From contig NC_051450.1 of assembly GCF_001649575.2 (NCBI RefSeq), forward strand, positions 15,407,654 through 15,471,653: a stretch of DNA of 64,000 bases. The letters are read 5' to 3'. Shown here piece after piece: positions 1-11,756 of the stretch (its first letter is position 1; every line of letters begins with the position of its first letter). The notes below the pieces were generated by a model that was not told the DNA's origin, did not search any database, and saw only the letters and a program-made list of their open reading frames with translations. This DNA comes from Kryptolebias marmoratus (taxonomy: Eukaryota > Chordata > Actinopteri > Cyprinodontiformes > Rivulidae). Position numbers and translations under genes: made by a program.

Positions 1-130
1 AGGAGCTGGCCCAAGTGGCTGGGGAGAGGGAAGTCTGGGTCTCCCTGCTTAGGCTGCTGCCCCCGCGACCCGACCCTGGATAAGCGGAAGACAATGGATG
101 GATGGATGGATGGATGGATGGATGGATGTT
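1..130 (+). repeat. Retrotransposon 3' tail ending in (GATG)n, Rex3-like
   Basis: The first 93 bases are GC-rich and run into an uninterrupted ATGG/GATG tetranucleotide tract at about 94-128. The short motif ggataagcgg just before the tract, followed by tandem GATG, is how Rex3 (RTE-clade non-LTR) copies end in many teleost genomes. That assignment rests on remembered family features, not on a search. The element is cut by the window edge, so only its 3' terminus is visible and no reverse-transcriptase sequence is present. Confidence 0.55.
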
Positions 131-1132
131 TTATTCTGTGCAAGAATGCATATATTTAGGTGTCTCATCTCACCAAAACTTCAAAATGCTCCAAAAGCAT
201 CACACTGTCACTTTGGAGGCCCTCCAAGGTGTAAAAATATCTCTTTTGCCGAGAGACTTGTGTTTGCAGAGGAAAGTGTGTCATTTCAGTTCTCCAGAAG
301 AAATCCTGCCTTGTCTATTTTTATCTCTTTTCAACTTTAACTCGAAGCTGCTGCTTTGTGTCTTTAAAAACGTGAGTGAACGTGTTCTTTTCTTATATTG
401 CTTTGGTATTAACGGGAAATGACCATCAGACTTTGTGTATTTCGCACTGAAAGAAACCCTTAGCCCGTAGCGTTCTTAGTGTTAGCCTTTAAAACAGCCC
501 AAGCAAAAAGATGAGACTTTGAGCAAACTAACAGTATCTCAACAAGGTACTTGAGCTTAATCACATTAGCGGCTTTTTAAAGAACAAGGAAGAGCTCTTG
601 TTTGGGGTTGATTGTTATTTCAATAACTTGCTTTCTGCCCATGCAATTACAGTAAAAAAAGAGAAAGAAAAAGTCTCTGGTTGTGGGTTTTATTTTCGCT
701 TTAGTGGCAGTAAACATGGTATTTATTGTTTGATTAATTGTCATATAAAACTAATCTGGACAGTTTCAATACATTATGTCTGTGGGACATAAAGTACATT
801 TACTTTATCACAGCTGGATCATGGTCTTTCAGTTTATGGGTTATAAATTGATCATATTCACTTATCCACAAATAATACATGCGAAGCCCAGGTTTTCCAG
901 GAACCCACATATAAAAGCTTAATGTGACCAGTTTTCCTCTATATGAGCTCATCAATTTCAAACATCTTTGATTACAGAAAGAAAATATTTTGTCTTGTTC
1001 ATGATCAAACACAAATGACTGCACAGTCATTAAATTGGAACTATTTGACAGCACTTTTCTGCATGTTCACCAAATCAAGCTCCATAAGTGATTATAAATT
1101 AGTGTAATGATGAAAATTGGGTGAAACGGTCA

Positions 1133-1232
1133 TTAACCCTCCTGTGCCCTTCGAGTCAAATTGAACCGAAGTTACAAGAGTTTCTCTATCTCTCTTTGTC
1201 TCGCTCTCTTTTGAGGGTTTCAGGAGGGTTAA
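1133..1232. mobile_element. 100-bp MITE with TTAA termini (piggyBac-like)
   Basis: The element starts with TTAACCCTCCTG and ends with its exact reverse complement, CAGGAGGGTTAA, giving a perfect 12-bp inverted repeat whose outer four bases are TTAA. TTAA target-site duplication is the signature of piggyBac-superfamily transposition. The 76-bp interior has a tct-rich stretch and no coding capacity, so this is a non-autonomous copy. Family membership is inferred from the termini only. Confidence 0.7.
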
Positions 1233-3754
1233 GCTTTATAATCCACACTGAGTCTTTGTATATAATGTGTATTCAGATCCTTTAGTTATATAAGAGGAGG
1301 ATCATGCATAGCTCAAACTACAGCCTTAACTGACTGTTCATACATTTCTGTTTCCCTTGACTTCTATGTTTTTTTTTGTTGTTTTTTTAGTAGATTAGGG
1401 AGGGGAAAAAAAGGTAAATGTGTGAAAATGGGAAATAAAATGCAGCTGACATACTTTGATGTAGTGAATCACAGGCTCAGATCTAAGCAGCTTAACTCCT
1501 CTGCAGAGCTGTTGCTGCTCCCTCTGCTCTTTTAAAGCAGATATAAATCGGTTTCTGCATCTGCACATATCCTGGAGCTAACACTCTGGGTGTTTTGACG
1601 AAAAGGAAGTCGCAAACGTCTTTTCTGTGTTTGTTTGCATTTATCCCCCAAAATTTAATTTAACAATTTAATAGGCTATCTTTATCTTGTTATGATGTAA
1701 ATGACAAATAAAGAGGAATAGAACAAACAACAGCTTTTGAAAATTGTGGTTTATTAGGCATTTTTTGCAAGTGTTATTTAAAATATCAGAGTGAAACGTT
1801 CTGCAATTCTAAAACTAGTGGGTGTCATTTGTTTTCCCTTTAAAGCATCAGATAAAAGAGTCCTATTCAAAAAGAATAGCAGTGCAAATTTGTGAAATGA
1901 CTGTAAACAACACAACAAAATGACAGCTTTTTTTTTTACCTGTTGTGTTTTATGCATTTCTTTCAGACGCACACATAGATCCTCTTTCACTAGTGACCAT
2001 GTTTGCATATGTGGTCAGTCGACATTAAAGCCATTGTCTTATTAAATCAACGGGTAACATAAAAGGGTCCTCCGCTCGCTCTGAGTAGCAGATGATGATA
2101 AAAGCCTCTGGCAGCAGCCTGAGAATAACATTATCACAGAAGACAAATCCAATGGGGGGGCAATTAAAAGGAGGTAGCTACTTTATGGGCCGTAACCTCC
2201 AGAGAGGAAAATGCAAAATCTTTATTTGGGTGTTATGTGTGAGCACAGAAAATCCAAACCCTCTACATTTCACTGGTGCTGTCTTGGATGTAGCAAATGT
2301 GCTGAAAAACATGTAAAATCACATAAACTGGAATATTAACAGCTTAAATGCCTTTTTACAACAAACCTGACATGCCTCTTGCAAATTTTGTGTTTTTTAC
2401 TGAAATGCTAGTGAGAAAAAACTTGCCCACCAGCTGCTTTTGGACCTATTTTCCTTACAGAGATTTTTTTTTTATTTTAATGCTTCACAGTTTCATCTAT
2501 CTCTGGAACATGGTTAATAGCTCTCAGCTGAAGAGTTAACATATTCACAGCTTCTGTACTTCTTCTTATGGCAAACGCAAGATGTTTTATGTGCAATTAC
2601 AAGCAGCCATATATTTAAAGAGTCTCCAGTTTACCATTCTAAATGGTTTACTGCCCTCTGAGTCTTCCTCCAGCTGCTCCCATTTTAAACACAAGCTTGT
2701 TCACTCGTCTCAGAAAGCATCCCGCCATCGAGGAACATGGAGGGAAAAAAAGACCACGTCGACATGCCAGAGGCCATTACTTGAAAACAGACGGGTACTA
2801 CTGAGCATTTTCAACCGGTTGATCGCTTTTATCTAAAAGAGGTAGATGTTTGAGGTCATCAATGGGTCAACGGAGAAGAGGATAGCAAATGTGGTCAAGG
2901 ACAGAATTTGAAATAAATGAATGCATTAAGTAGCAATTATTGTTCCAAACTGGAGATAAATACTTTCCTGCTATTAGTATCAGAAACATAAGTTGTGTCA
3001 ATCGGCTACACCTGCCGTACAGTCTGAACACTACTGCAGCAAATATACAAAAAAGCTATAAGTTTATATTATTGAAGATTATGCCCCACATCTCTGATTG
3101 CATGCTGTTTGAAATGACATGATGGGAATCAGGTCAGCGATCTAGCTGCTGAAAGGAAGAGAAAAAGCACCAGCTGTCAGCTGGCTAACTTTAGGGCACA
3201 GCGCCGTGGTCCCACCCACCAAATGAGCTAAATTAGGCTGCTACAGATGCAAAAAAAAAAAAAAAGAAACATCAACATTTAGGAACATTGTGGTACTAAT
3301 TGCTCAAGCTCAGTATGGTTCAAATCCTAAAACAACAGCGGTAAAAAAAGAAAAAAATCATTCTGAACCTGAAAAATGAAGGAAAATAAAGGTAAAAACA
3401 TTTTTTAAAAAGCCAGTTTCAGGAGTTTCAGACATACTGCAGAACCCTGTGATTATGTCCTACATTGTAATTTCTGGTTGCCATGGCGACGCGGGTAATG
3501 CAATCAATTATAGCGCACTTGTTGGTTTGCAGGGAAACAGAGATGTTAAAGAAAGTATTTAACAAAGTAAAGGTAGTAAACATTGTTTCTAAGAGACCAG
3601 GGCACGTTGTCATAGGAGTTTGCACACGAAAACTGAAGTAGCTTTTTGAAAGTGGAACACAAACACAACACAATCTAATATACAAACCAGTTTGTTCTGA
3701 CTAAAGACTGACATAACTGGGTTACAACAAATAATCAAAGGAATTAGTCATTTC

Positions 3755-3859
3755 TTTAAACTGAATCTATTCAAAGAGCTATCTACAACAGGTAAGACAT
3801 TAATTGATCATAACTTTTCCACAGAACCCCACTTTGAATGGTCTGAACTATCCCTTTAA
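3755..3859 (-). repeat. TTAA-type MITE family A, single-arm copy
   Basis: The segment matches one arm of a repeat seen several times in this window. It contains the diagnostic string caacaggtaagac, then cataacttttccacagaaccccacttt, interrupted only by point changes, and closes with ccctttaag, whose TTAA lies at 3856-3859. No matching opposite arm was found nearby, so it is a truncated or solo-arm copy. Full-length members are described at 19564-19816. Confidence 0.65.
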
Positions 3860-6800
3860 GGTAAATGCCAAAGACATAATTAACCTCTGCATGTGATGGA
3901 GCATGCAGAGTGTACTGATGAAGAACGCGCAATATAAATCAATGAAGTGCCTCGCGTCTTCGTCTTCATGCCTGTGTGACACATGTGTCTGCAGGCAGAG
4001 CTGAAGGACCGAAGGGACCGCAGTCACGTTGTCAGACGGCTCTGGATGACCACAGTGGAAACTCATCGTCAGCGCTTTAAAAGCTCGCCGCCCACACACA
4101 GAATCCCACTCATCAAGAAGCATGCAAATGTGCCCCTGCAGCTCGTGTGTTTGGTGTTGACAGTTTGGGACTTCTTCCAACAAAGGTGATCTTCCAGCTC
4201 GCTCTGATTTGCCTGAGCGCTCGGATCTCCATTTAGGTCACAGATGGAGGCAGGAAGTCACCTGCCACTCTCTGTTTGCTTCCTGCAAAGGTAAACACAG
4301 GCTTCATTAAGTGTGTTGGCTTTGTATTGTCACCGACATGACGCCCTTTGTGCTCGTGGCCTCAGGAAAGAAGAATAAAACTGTCAATGTAAAACCTTCC
4401 TATTCATTCTGCCGCCCCAATAATGATGCGAGGCTAATTAACTGGTAGCTTGATTTGAGTAAAAAATGGCCCAATGATTCAATGTGTTTAGAGACGCATT
4501 AATGAGGATTCATTGGAAAACACTTAACAAAATTCATTGCATTTAAAAGCAGGAGGCAATAAACAGACTACAGGAGAGATGCACCTAACCTCACACCCCC
4601 GCTAATGTGAAATAATTACAGAAAGCCCAAACCTCGAAGGGAGGTTGAGTGTTTGTGCAGCTCAGCTCTTGTTGTAGAATGTGGCTCTGGTCTAACCTGA
4701 TAACAGCACGCTATTTTTTTTTTACAGGTTTATTCTCATTTTGGTTTTCAATCCCTCTTTTTTTCTCCCTGCTCGCTATTCTGTCTCAGCATTCCACGTT
4801 TTTATTTTAAATAATGTGCACGCAGAGCCACAGCAAAACCAAACGCTCTGCTTTTAATCTTCAAACATGAAAGATTTACACCCGAGGAGGCAGAATGTCT
4901 TTTTTTTTTACCCATCTGCACACCTCCGAGAGCTCCACTGGAAAATGTTCTTAATCTGTGTCCACCACCGCCTTCTGTAATCCTCTCCATAGCATTAAAC
5001 GTGCTTTAGTTTTGCTGTAAAAAGCTGACACTTTATTTTCCTCCATCAGACCGCCGAAGCCTGCGGGGACACACCCTTTCTGCCCACACACACACACTCC
5101 TCCATCAGGTTTATCAGTGCCTCCCTGGTTTGACACTAACAGATGCGGTGTGACGCACGCGTTGGTAAATCCAGACTGTCACCTGTTCACAAAGACATGC
5201 AACTTGTCTGGCTGCATGAGCTGAAGCTGTTTGTCCGAGTAGAAGATAAATCAAACAAGGGTTTTCAGTCAACACAAGATAGAATGACACAGGATTCCCT
5301 CCAGGTCCGACTATGGCCTAAAAGTATCAATTGTAAGATATTAAAACTAGGATTAAACAAGTTAAATGTTTGGATATTTTCAGTCATTCCTTGGTGGATT
5401 ACCTACAAGCTGAAGATCATTACCTCGACAAGCTGTCTACTTCTTTTTTAACTTCATTTATCAGATGTTGATATAATCCAGAAGTGACAGCTGAACCGAA
5501 CAACCCCAAATCATAGTGCTTCCACCCCCATGCGTCTATATTAAATCCTCAGATTGATATCTTTGCTCTGCACCAAACATCTCTACTGTTTCAGAGGTCC
5601 AACAATTTTATATTTGATCTTTTTTTTTTTGACTCTTTCTGACTGTAGCCATATGAACTTCGGCAGCAAGTCGTACTTTTTGTTCCAATATGGAAATTTC
5701 TGATTTCTAACAACATTAAAAGGTCTGGTCTTGAGCAGAAATTGCATGGTGCTTCACTTGATCATAAGTATTTTTTTTTACAGCAATAACAATAAAAACA
5801 ATAACAAGTAATAGTAATAATTTGTTGCCAGATTCATTAGCATTCTCAATATATTTCTAAAAACTTTAGAGTTTATTGTAAATCTGAAGAAGATGATGCC
5901 AAACAAGAGATGTAAGTAAGACAAGTTTGACTCTGCCGGTTCCTAATTGTGTTTAAATTATTGGTAATTAACTTAAAAACTATTTAAAAGAAAAAGAAGT
6001 TGTCAAATAAGTTCTGAAATTTACTTGAATTACAAAAATGTCAACATTGTTTGGTTGAAAAGTCGCCTGTTTTTAATAGAAGCAACAAATTTCAGGCGTC
6101 AATTAAAGAGCAGCATGCCGCACTGTGCAAACGTGTGCGATGGGTTTTCTCGTTGGGCAACAGTTAGCAGCTAGATGAGATTAACTTTAAGAGACAGCTC
6201 CCTACAGGGTCAAAGCCAAGCCTGGGCGACGATGGGCACGTCACACCAAATATGTCAGAAACAACAAGGAGGGTGCTGAGTCGTTTTCCTCCATCCTCCA
6301 CCTTTATCCATCTGCTTCATTTGCTCAACAAATAAAACTAGATGCAAACGTTACTGCAGACTTTACTAAACCGACAGGTTTTTAGCATTCTTATGTAATG
6401 AGGCTTCCAAACAAATTTGCTTTTCTTCTTTTGTTCCCTTATGGTAAAAGCAGAAACAATTATAGCAATGAAATAGCAGCAGGATTCCTTTGTGACATCG
6501 CAGCATTATCTGAACGAGGAGCCTCGGGGACGCAATAAGGAGATAAAAAAATAGCTTCTGTATTATCTGGAGAAAGAGGAGAAAGTGACTGAAGCATAAA
6601 AAAATGCTTTATGGCGGATTGTAAAATAAGAAAAGCAGCAGGATTTTGACAAATTTCACGAGTGCAGAGCAGCAGAAGTAGCTGTCTTTCTTCCGGTTAA
6701 GAGGGAGCCATGGAAGCAGATGGGCCTGGACATCCTGACAGCAGAACATTTGCCGTCTTGTGTGACCAGCTCTTCACCCCAGCTGAATGATAATTAGTCC

Positions 6801-7053
6801 TGGAAATAAGGCAGGCCGCTCGCAGCAACTATCTGCCTCATCTGATGCTCTCATGAGGAAAACGTGGCAAATGGTGAAAGCTCACTCCTGTAACCTGGTT
6901 ACTGTTTAAATGTCGTGACGGTAAAAGATAAATTAAATAAAGAAAAGAAAGAATTAAAATGTAAGAGGGTGACAGAATTTTTCAAATATGAGTGAAACTA
7001 AGAAATCTGAGACCTCAATTTAAGAAAAAAAAAAACAATGTATGGAACAAACT

Positions 7054-7190
7054 TTAAAGGGCTAGTTCAGATCTTTTGATGTGGGGGTTTGGGGAAAGGT
7101 TATGAACAATCACTGTCTTACCTGTTGCTGATAGGTCTTGGACTGACCTCAGTTTGGAGAAGTGGAGTTTGAATCTAAACAAGCTAAACT
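7054..7190 (+). repeat. TTAA-type MITE family A, left-arm copy
   Basis: The copy begins at TTAA (7054-7057) followed by agggctagttcag, then ggaaaggttatgaacaatca and cttacctgttg. This is the same arm, in the opposite orientation, as the copy ending at 3859. Similarity fades around 7190 and the partner arm is missing. Confidence 0.65.
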
Positions 7191-10100
7191 AAAGCTGTTG
7201 TCTGCTCCATGAAAAGTCACAAAGTTGGCTCTCAGTCACGTCCGTCATTTTGTTCTTGGGCAACTTCGTTTTCCGCACAAATCCCTGGCCGAACTTTTTC
7301 TCACAGGTGTTTGCCCCAAGTGTTTTGTGATTGGTCAGAAGTTGTTCTGGGCGTGTTTATGAGCTTCAAATGGAGTCATTTTGCTGAGAAGCAGCCTGTT
7401 GAGGATGTTAGAAAATACAGCCGTCTTTACAACTGATCCAGCAAAACTTATAAACCTGTGAACAGAAAAAGGAGACATCAGTTACTGAGCAGGGAGGAGA
7501 CTGCGTGGAGACACAGGTGGCTCCTTGTGGCTATGGTGGCCTCGGTCGACCAGCGTTGGGACACGTTCCTGTCGTTCGCTCGTTATTGTGCAACATCAAA
7601 TTGGCAAATGCCAAACGGCGTGTTCTGCCTAAGTCAGTTTAATTAACACATCTGGTCAGGATAAGGGAGGCAAAAATCTGTCCAAGGACAGGAGAGCTGA
7701 GACGCCGGCGGGAAGACACCTGTTTTAACGCTGTAGGAGGAGGGAGGAGCTTCCTGCAAAAGGTGTGAGTGAAAACGAACGCTGGAGCCGTAACAGCAAG
7801 CCCGAGCAGGGCCAAGACCAAAGTGAATTACTGTCTTTTTCTTCTAATCTCAAAAACTATATAACAGTTCATGGGAATTATTGGTATTTCATAAATGTTT
7901 ACAGTGCTGTCAGTGTTGCTTTGCACAGTTATTCTGTCATATTAATCCTGCTGAAACTGCCCCCAGGCGCCCACAAGTGTTACCGCTAGCTGCTGCTGCT
8001 TTTCGTGCAAACAACCATAGAACTACATGTAAATAACTATGAAATAGGAAGCTGACGTGAGGTAAAACAGCATTCTACACACCAGAAGAATTTGAACCGT
8101 TTTCTGTTTGCAGAACGAGTAATGAGAATGTACTATGTTGTTTATGTCCACAAATACGGGCTAGATTAATTAGACACAAACAAACAGAGCTGCTAAGGCA
8201 AACAATAGATTTTTGCAGCAATTATTTCTTTTTTTTTTAATTCCCAAATTAGCCATGTTGGATTTTGAGGTTTCTCTCGCCATGTTTGATTAAATTGCTC
8301 TTATTTTTATACTTTAATTACATTTTGCCGGCAGTTCTTTAGAAATCTATTGAAAGCAATGCTTTTATTCAAAGCATATTTATTAGTACTTTTACTTCAA
8401 TAACTATCTTGATTACATCTCTAACCTATAATTTTGACTAATTAGCTTTTCATTTGAGACAAAGCTAACCACACAATCACAACAGAAGTTTTTATAACTA
8501 CCTAAAAGGTCTTTATTAGCTGTTTTATGCTAGAATTATACTTAAATTCAACTTTTTAGCAGATTTTATTTAAAGTCCAGGTTTTCTTGTGGATGTTTTT
8601 GAATGCTCAGTGTTGGTTTTGCTCAGAAGAAATTGATTGCAGCATGACTTCACATTTCAGTCACATAGTTTGTGGTTAAAAACACAATCTAAAGGTCAAT
8701 ACACAGCCTTCTTGCAAGCAAATAATAACTTGTATGCAGCATTTTTATGAATTTGGTTTAGATATGATTACCAAAACTTTAACGTATCATGAAATGTACA
8801 ACACATCCACTTCTGTACAGAAACGGACATTCTAAATGGTTTAGGTGTGTGTTGAATTGTAATTTAGGGAAAATCCGAGGAAATCTGTGATGTTCCTTTT
8901 GCTGGGACCGCATCTAAGCTCCTGTGCAATCAGCACAAAACACACAGCCTGCTGGAATCAACTGCAGGAGACACAAACAACCTCCTAATGAAATCGGTCC
9001 CCTCAGAGTGATGGTCCTGGCGCATGAATGAATGTAATTACAGCCCGTACAGCGGCAGGCTGACACAAATGGGCACTTACTCCAGTCATTCCCAGACTCT
9101 GGGGTCCACGCTGTGAGGGACGCTTGCGTGCAAATCCACCTCCCAGCCTTTCTAAATACAGATTCCATCTTGTCAGCGTGTTTGTTTGTGATGAGGATGG
9201 GGAGATGATAAGAAACAGGATTTTTGTCTCCAAACCTGGACACAAAGGAAGTCTGTTTACAGCAATAGAGCTTATTTCACATAAATACACGAGCTGCTGC
9301 ATTGAATTTATATCAATGGAACATCTATTTGTGCCAAATTCAGCTGTAAATTTGAGTTCAGCCCCAGGATTAGAGTCTTTCCTTCCACTCCTTACCCCCT
9401 CGCTGTAGATATTCTGTTTCACAATTTGTCATGCTGCATGCTGGTGCCTGTGAGCTGAGCCTCTCAGGGCTTGAGATAAAGCTGAGCTGACGTGTGGGTT
9501 CGGCTGCGTCACAGTCTCCACTGAAACGGTTTCAGAAGAGGGAGGAAAAAGGGAGAACATGCCCCTCCTGAGGTGGCCTTCTTCACTCCTCACCTCCCCG
9601 CTCCTCCTGACACACAGACGCCGGGTTTTTGCTCAGGGCGGCTTCGTCAGACCCTGACGTTTCCCAGACCTCCCCAAGAGAGCCAAAGCAGGCTCTGGAT
9701 GTGACATGCGTAACTTAAACTCAAATCAAACTCTGCACTGAAGCGATATTTGTTTGACAAGTTTGAGGTTTTAATTTGACATTCAGAGGCACACACCCAG
9801 CTGTGATTCACACATTAGACACATGATCCTTCTCCGCCAGACTCACAGGTGGAGCACTGCCCCGTCAAGAATAAGACAAATCCACCTTCTTCCCCACACT
9901 CGGCCTTTTCTTCCCCGTGATACCCATCCCCCCTCTCCAACTGAGGAGTGCCTCAGTAAATAATTGAGGCACATTTCCCCCCCTTTGCCTGGCTGTAGCA
10001 TCCCTGTCTTCTGCAGCCATTACTTGGGTTTACTGCTCAAGAATCTCAGGGACACAAAGCAAGATATTTGTGATTTATGCTTTGATTGCTTGATGATTAG

Positions 10101-10986
10101 TTGTTTTTTTCTCCTTGTTTAAATCAAGACTGGTATCCGTCTGGTCTTGAAAAATGAACAAACTTGATGGAGTAATTATCTATCTGTTTAATTTTACCTG
10201 TTTGTAATTGGAAAGTTGGATACATTTATAAAACCAAGCCAGATAATTAAATGCAAGGGTGCCGATTAGAATTAGGTAAAAAACTGAAGGATCAATCCTC
10301 TCACTGAGATTAAACTGGCTTTCAGACTTGCTTTGACAGTTCGAGCTGCTGAATGTCCGGAGTTAAGTCCTTTCATTTGCACTCAGAAGACGCAGCGGAC
10401 ATGATCTTATTTCCAACAGAAGAAACACGATAGCTTCATTCATTCCTGAAAATGTGAATTCTCATCTGTCATCTTTGCAGCTGCAGAGAAGGAAGATAAA
10501 AAAAAAAATCCATCTTTAACCGGCACTGAGCTGTTTGCTGACACCTGCTGTCTGAAAACCAGAAACTCACTCTGACAAAAAATGAAAAAACTGAGGTTTT
10601 GCAGGAACTAAAGTGTCAATCTTCTCTTTGGTCATTAAATTAAAAGCCTGAAATCCCTAAAAAAAACTGCATATCACCAGCTGCTGAGTTTAAAAATCAT
10701 CTTAACTTGAGTAATGACAAACTTATAGCAGGTTTGGTCAAAATGTGAAAATAATATTCTGTGCAATTTCATTCAATATCATGAGTTGTGTTGTTAATTA
10801 CTCTCAGATGCTATTATATCAATAATTTGCTTAATATCTGTAAAACTGTCGGACTTATAAACATTCTTATGTTGGCTTGTGTCAAGTATGTGGGGCGGAC
10901 TCCAAAAGACAAGCTGTAGACGAACATCCAATAATTACTGTCTTCAAGTTTCATTAAAATTCATATTTTTGTAACATGACCAACAA

Positions 10987-11011
10987 ACACACACACACAC
11001 ACACACACACA
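10987..11011. repeat. (AC)n microsatellite
   Basis: About twelve uninterrupted AC dinucleotides, in the DNA downstream of gorasp1. A simple sequence repeat with no further function visible. Confidence 0.95.
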
Positions 11012-11756
11012 AGCAAAAACATTACTGTCCGCCTTCGCATTTTGGCATTTGTAACAAATACAAACCATGGCAGTAAAATCACAAACTGGACCACCTGGCG
11101 CTTCTCATGAGCATCTTCTTTTTTATATAGAAAGTTTTTATCCTACAGAACCTGAAACAGAAATTTTGCATAAAAACCTTCCGAGGACAAAACACAGAAC
11201 AACAATCAGAAAGCTTCATCGCGCCCATTTACACCGATCAAAAGTCAAACATCCACATCAGAACAAAACAAAACAAAACAGATTTTAAACAGCAATCAAA
11301 GGCAAAGAGGTTTAGATGATAAATGCCGCAGATTAAATAGCATATTTTCCTGTGTGTACCCAGAAAACAAAACAAAATTATAATATTAAAAGTGCTGACC
11401 CACATTCCAAAACGTAAAAATCCGGTTCAAACTTCAGGCGTTTATAAGCAAAAAAAGCTACATAATTCTCATATTTGGCCTTTTTGTGCAAACGTCTCAG
11501 TAGTTTTTTTCGCAGCAAATCAAATCAACTAAGGCTTCATATTGTTTAACGTGCCAGAACTCTAGAGTACATTCATAATTCTTTGTTTTGTCTGCATTTC
11601 TTTTCTTTGCAGTCAATAAAACATTCTTAAATGTGCAATGTAGCATGCAGCAGTAGCTCTGTTTAAAAGAAAACTCGTCCAAAATAAGAGTCATTCCAGT
11701 GATGCAACTCAAAAATACAAAATAAGTTGTTTTTTTTCCTGTATTGTAGTGTTGTC

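Larger units (their letters stand above)
131..11756. other. Intergenic flank downstream of gorasp1, no supported gene
   Basis: About 11.6 kb without a coding exon that I can support. Open frames here are short (under 140 codons), lack recognisable domains, and often overlap one another on opposite strands. The visible content is AT-rich unique DNA with short poly(A)/poly(T) tracts, a TTAA-flanked 100-bp MITE, two partial copies of the long-inverted-repeat MITE family (near 3.8 and 7.1 kb) and an (AC)n microsatellite. The lower end, just below 11757, must include the gorasp1 3' UTR. I did not find a clear minus-strand AATAAA to mark its end. Confidence 0.6.
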
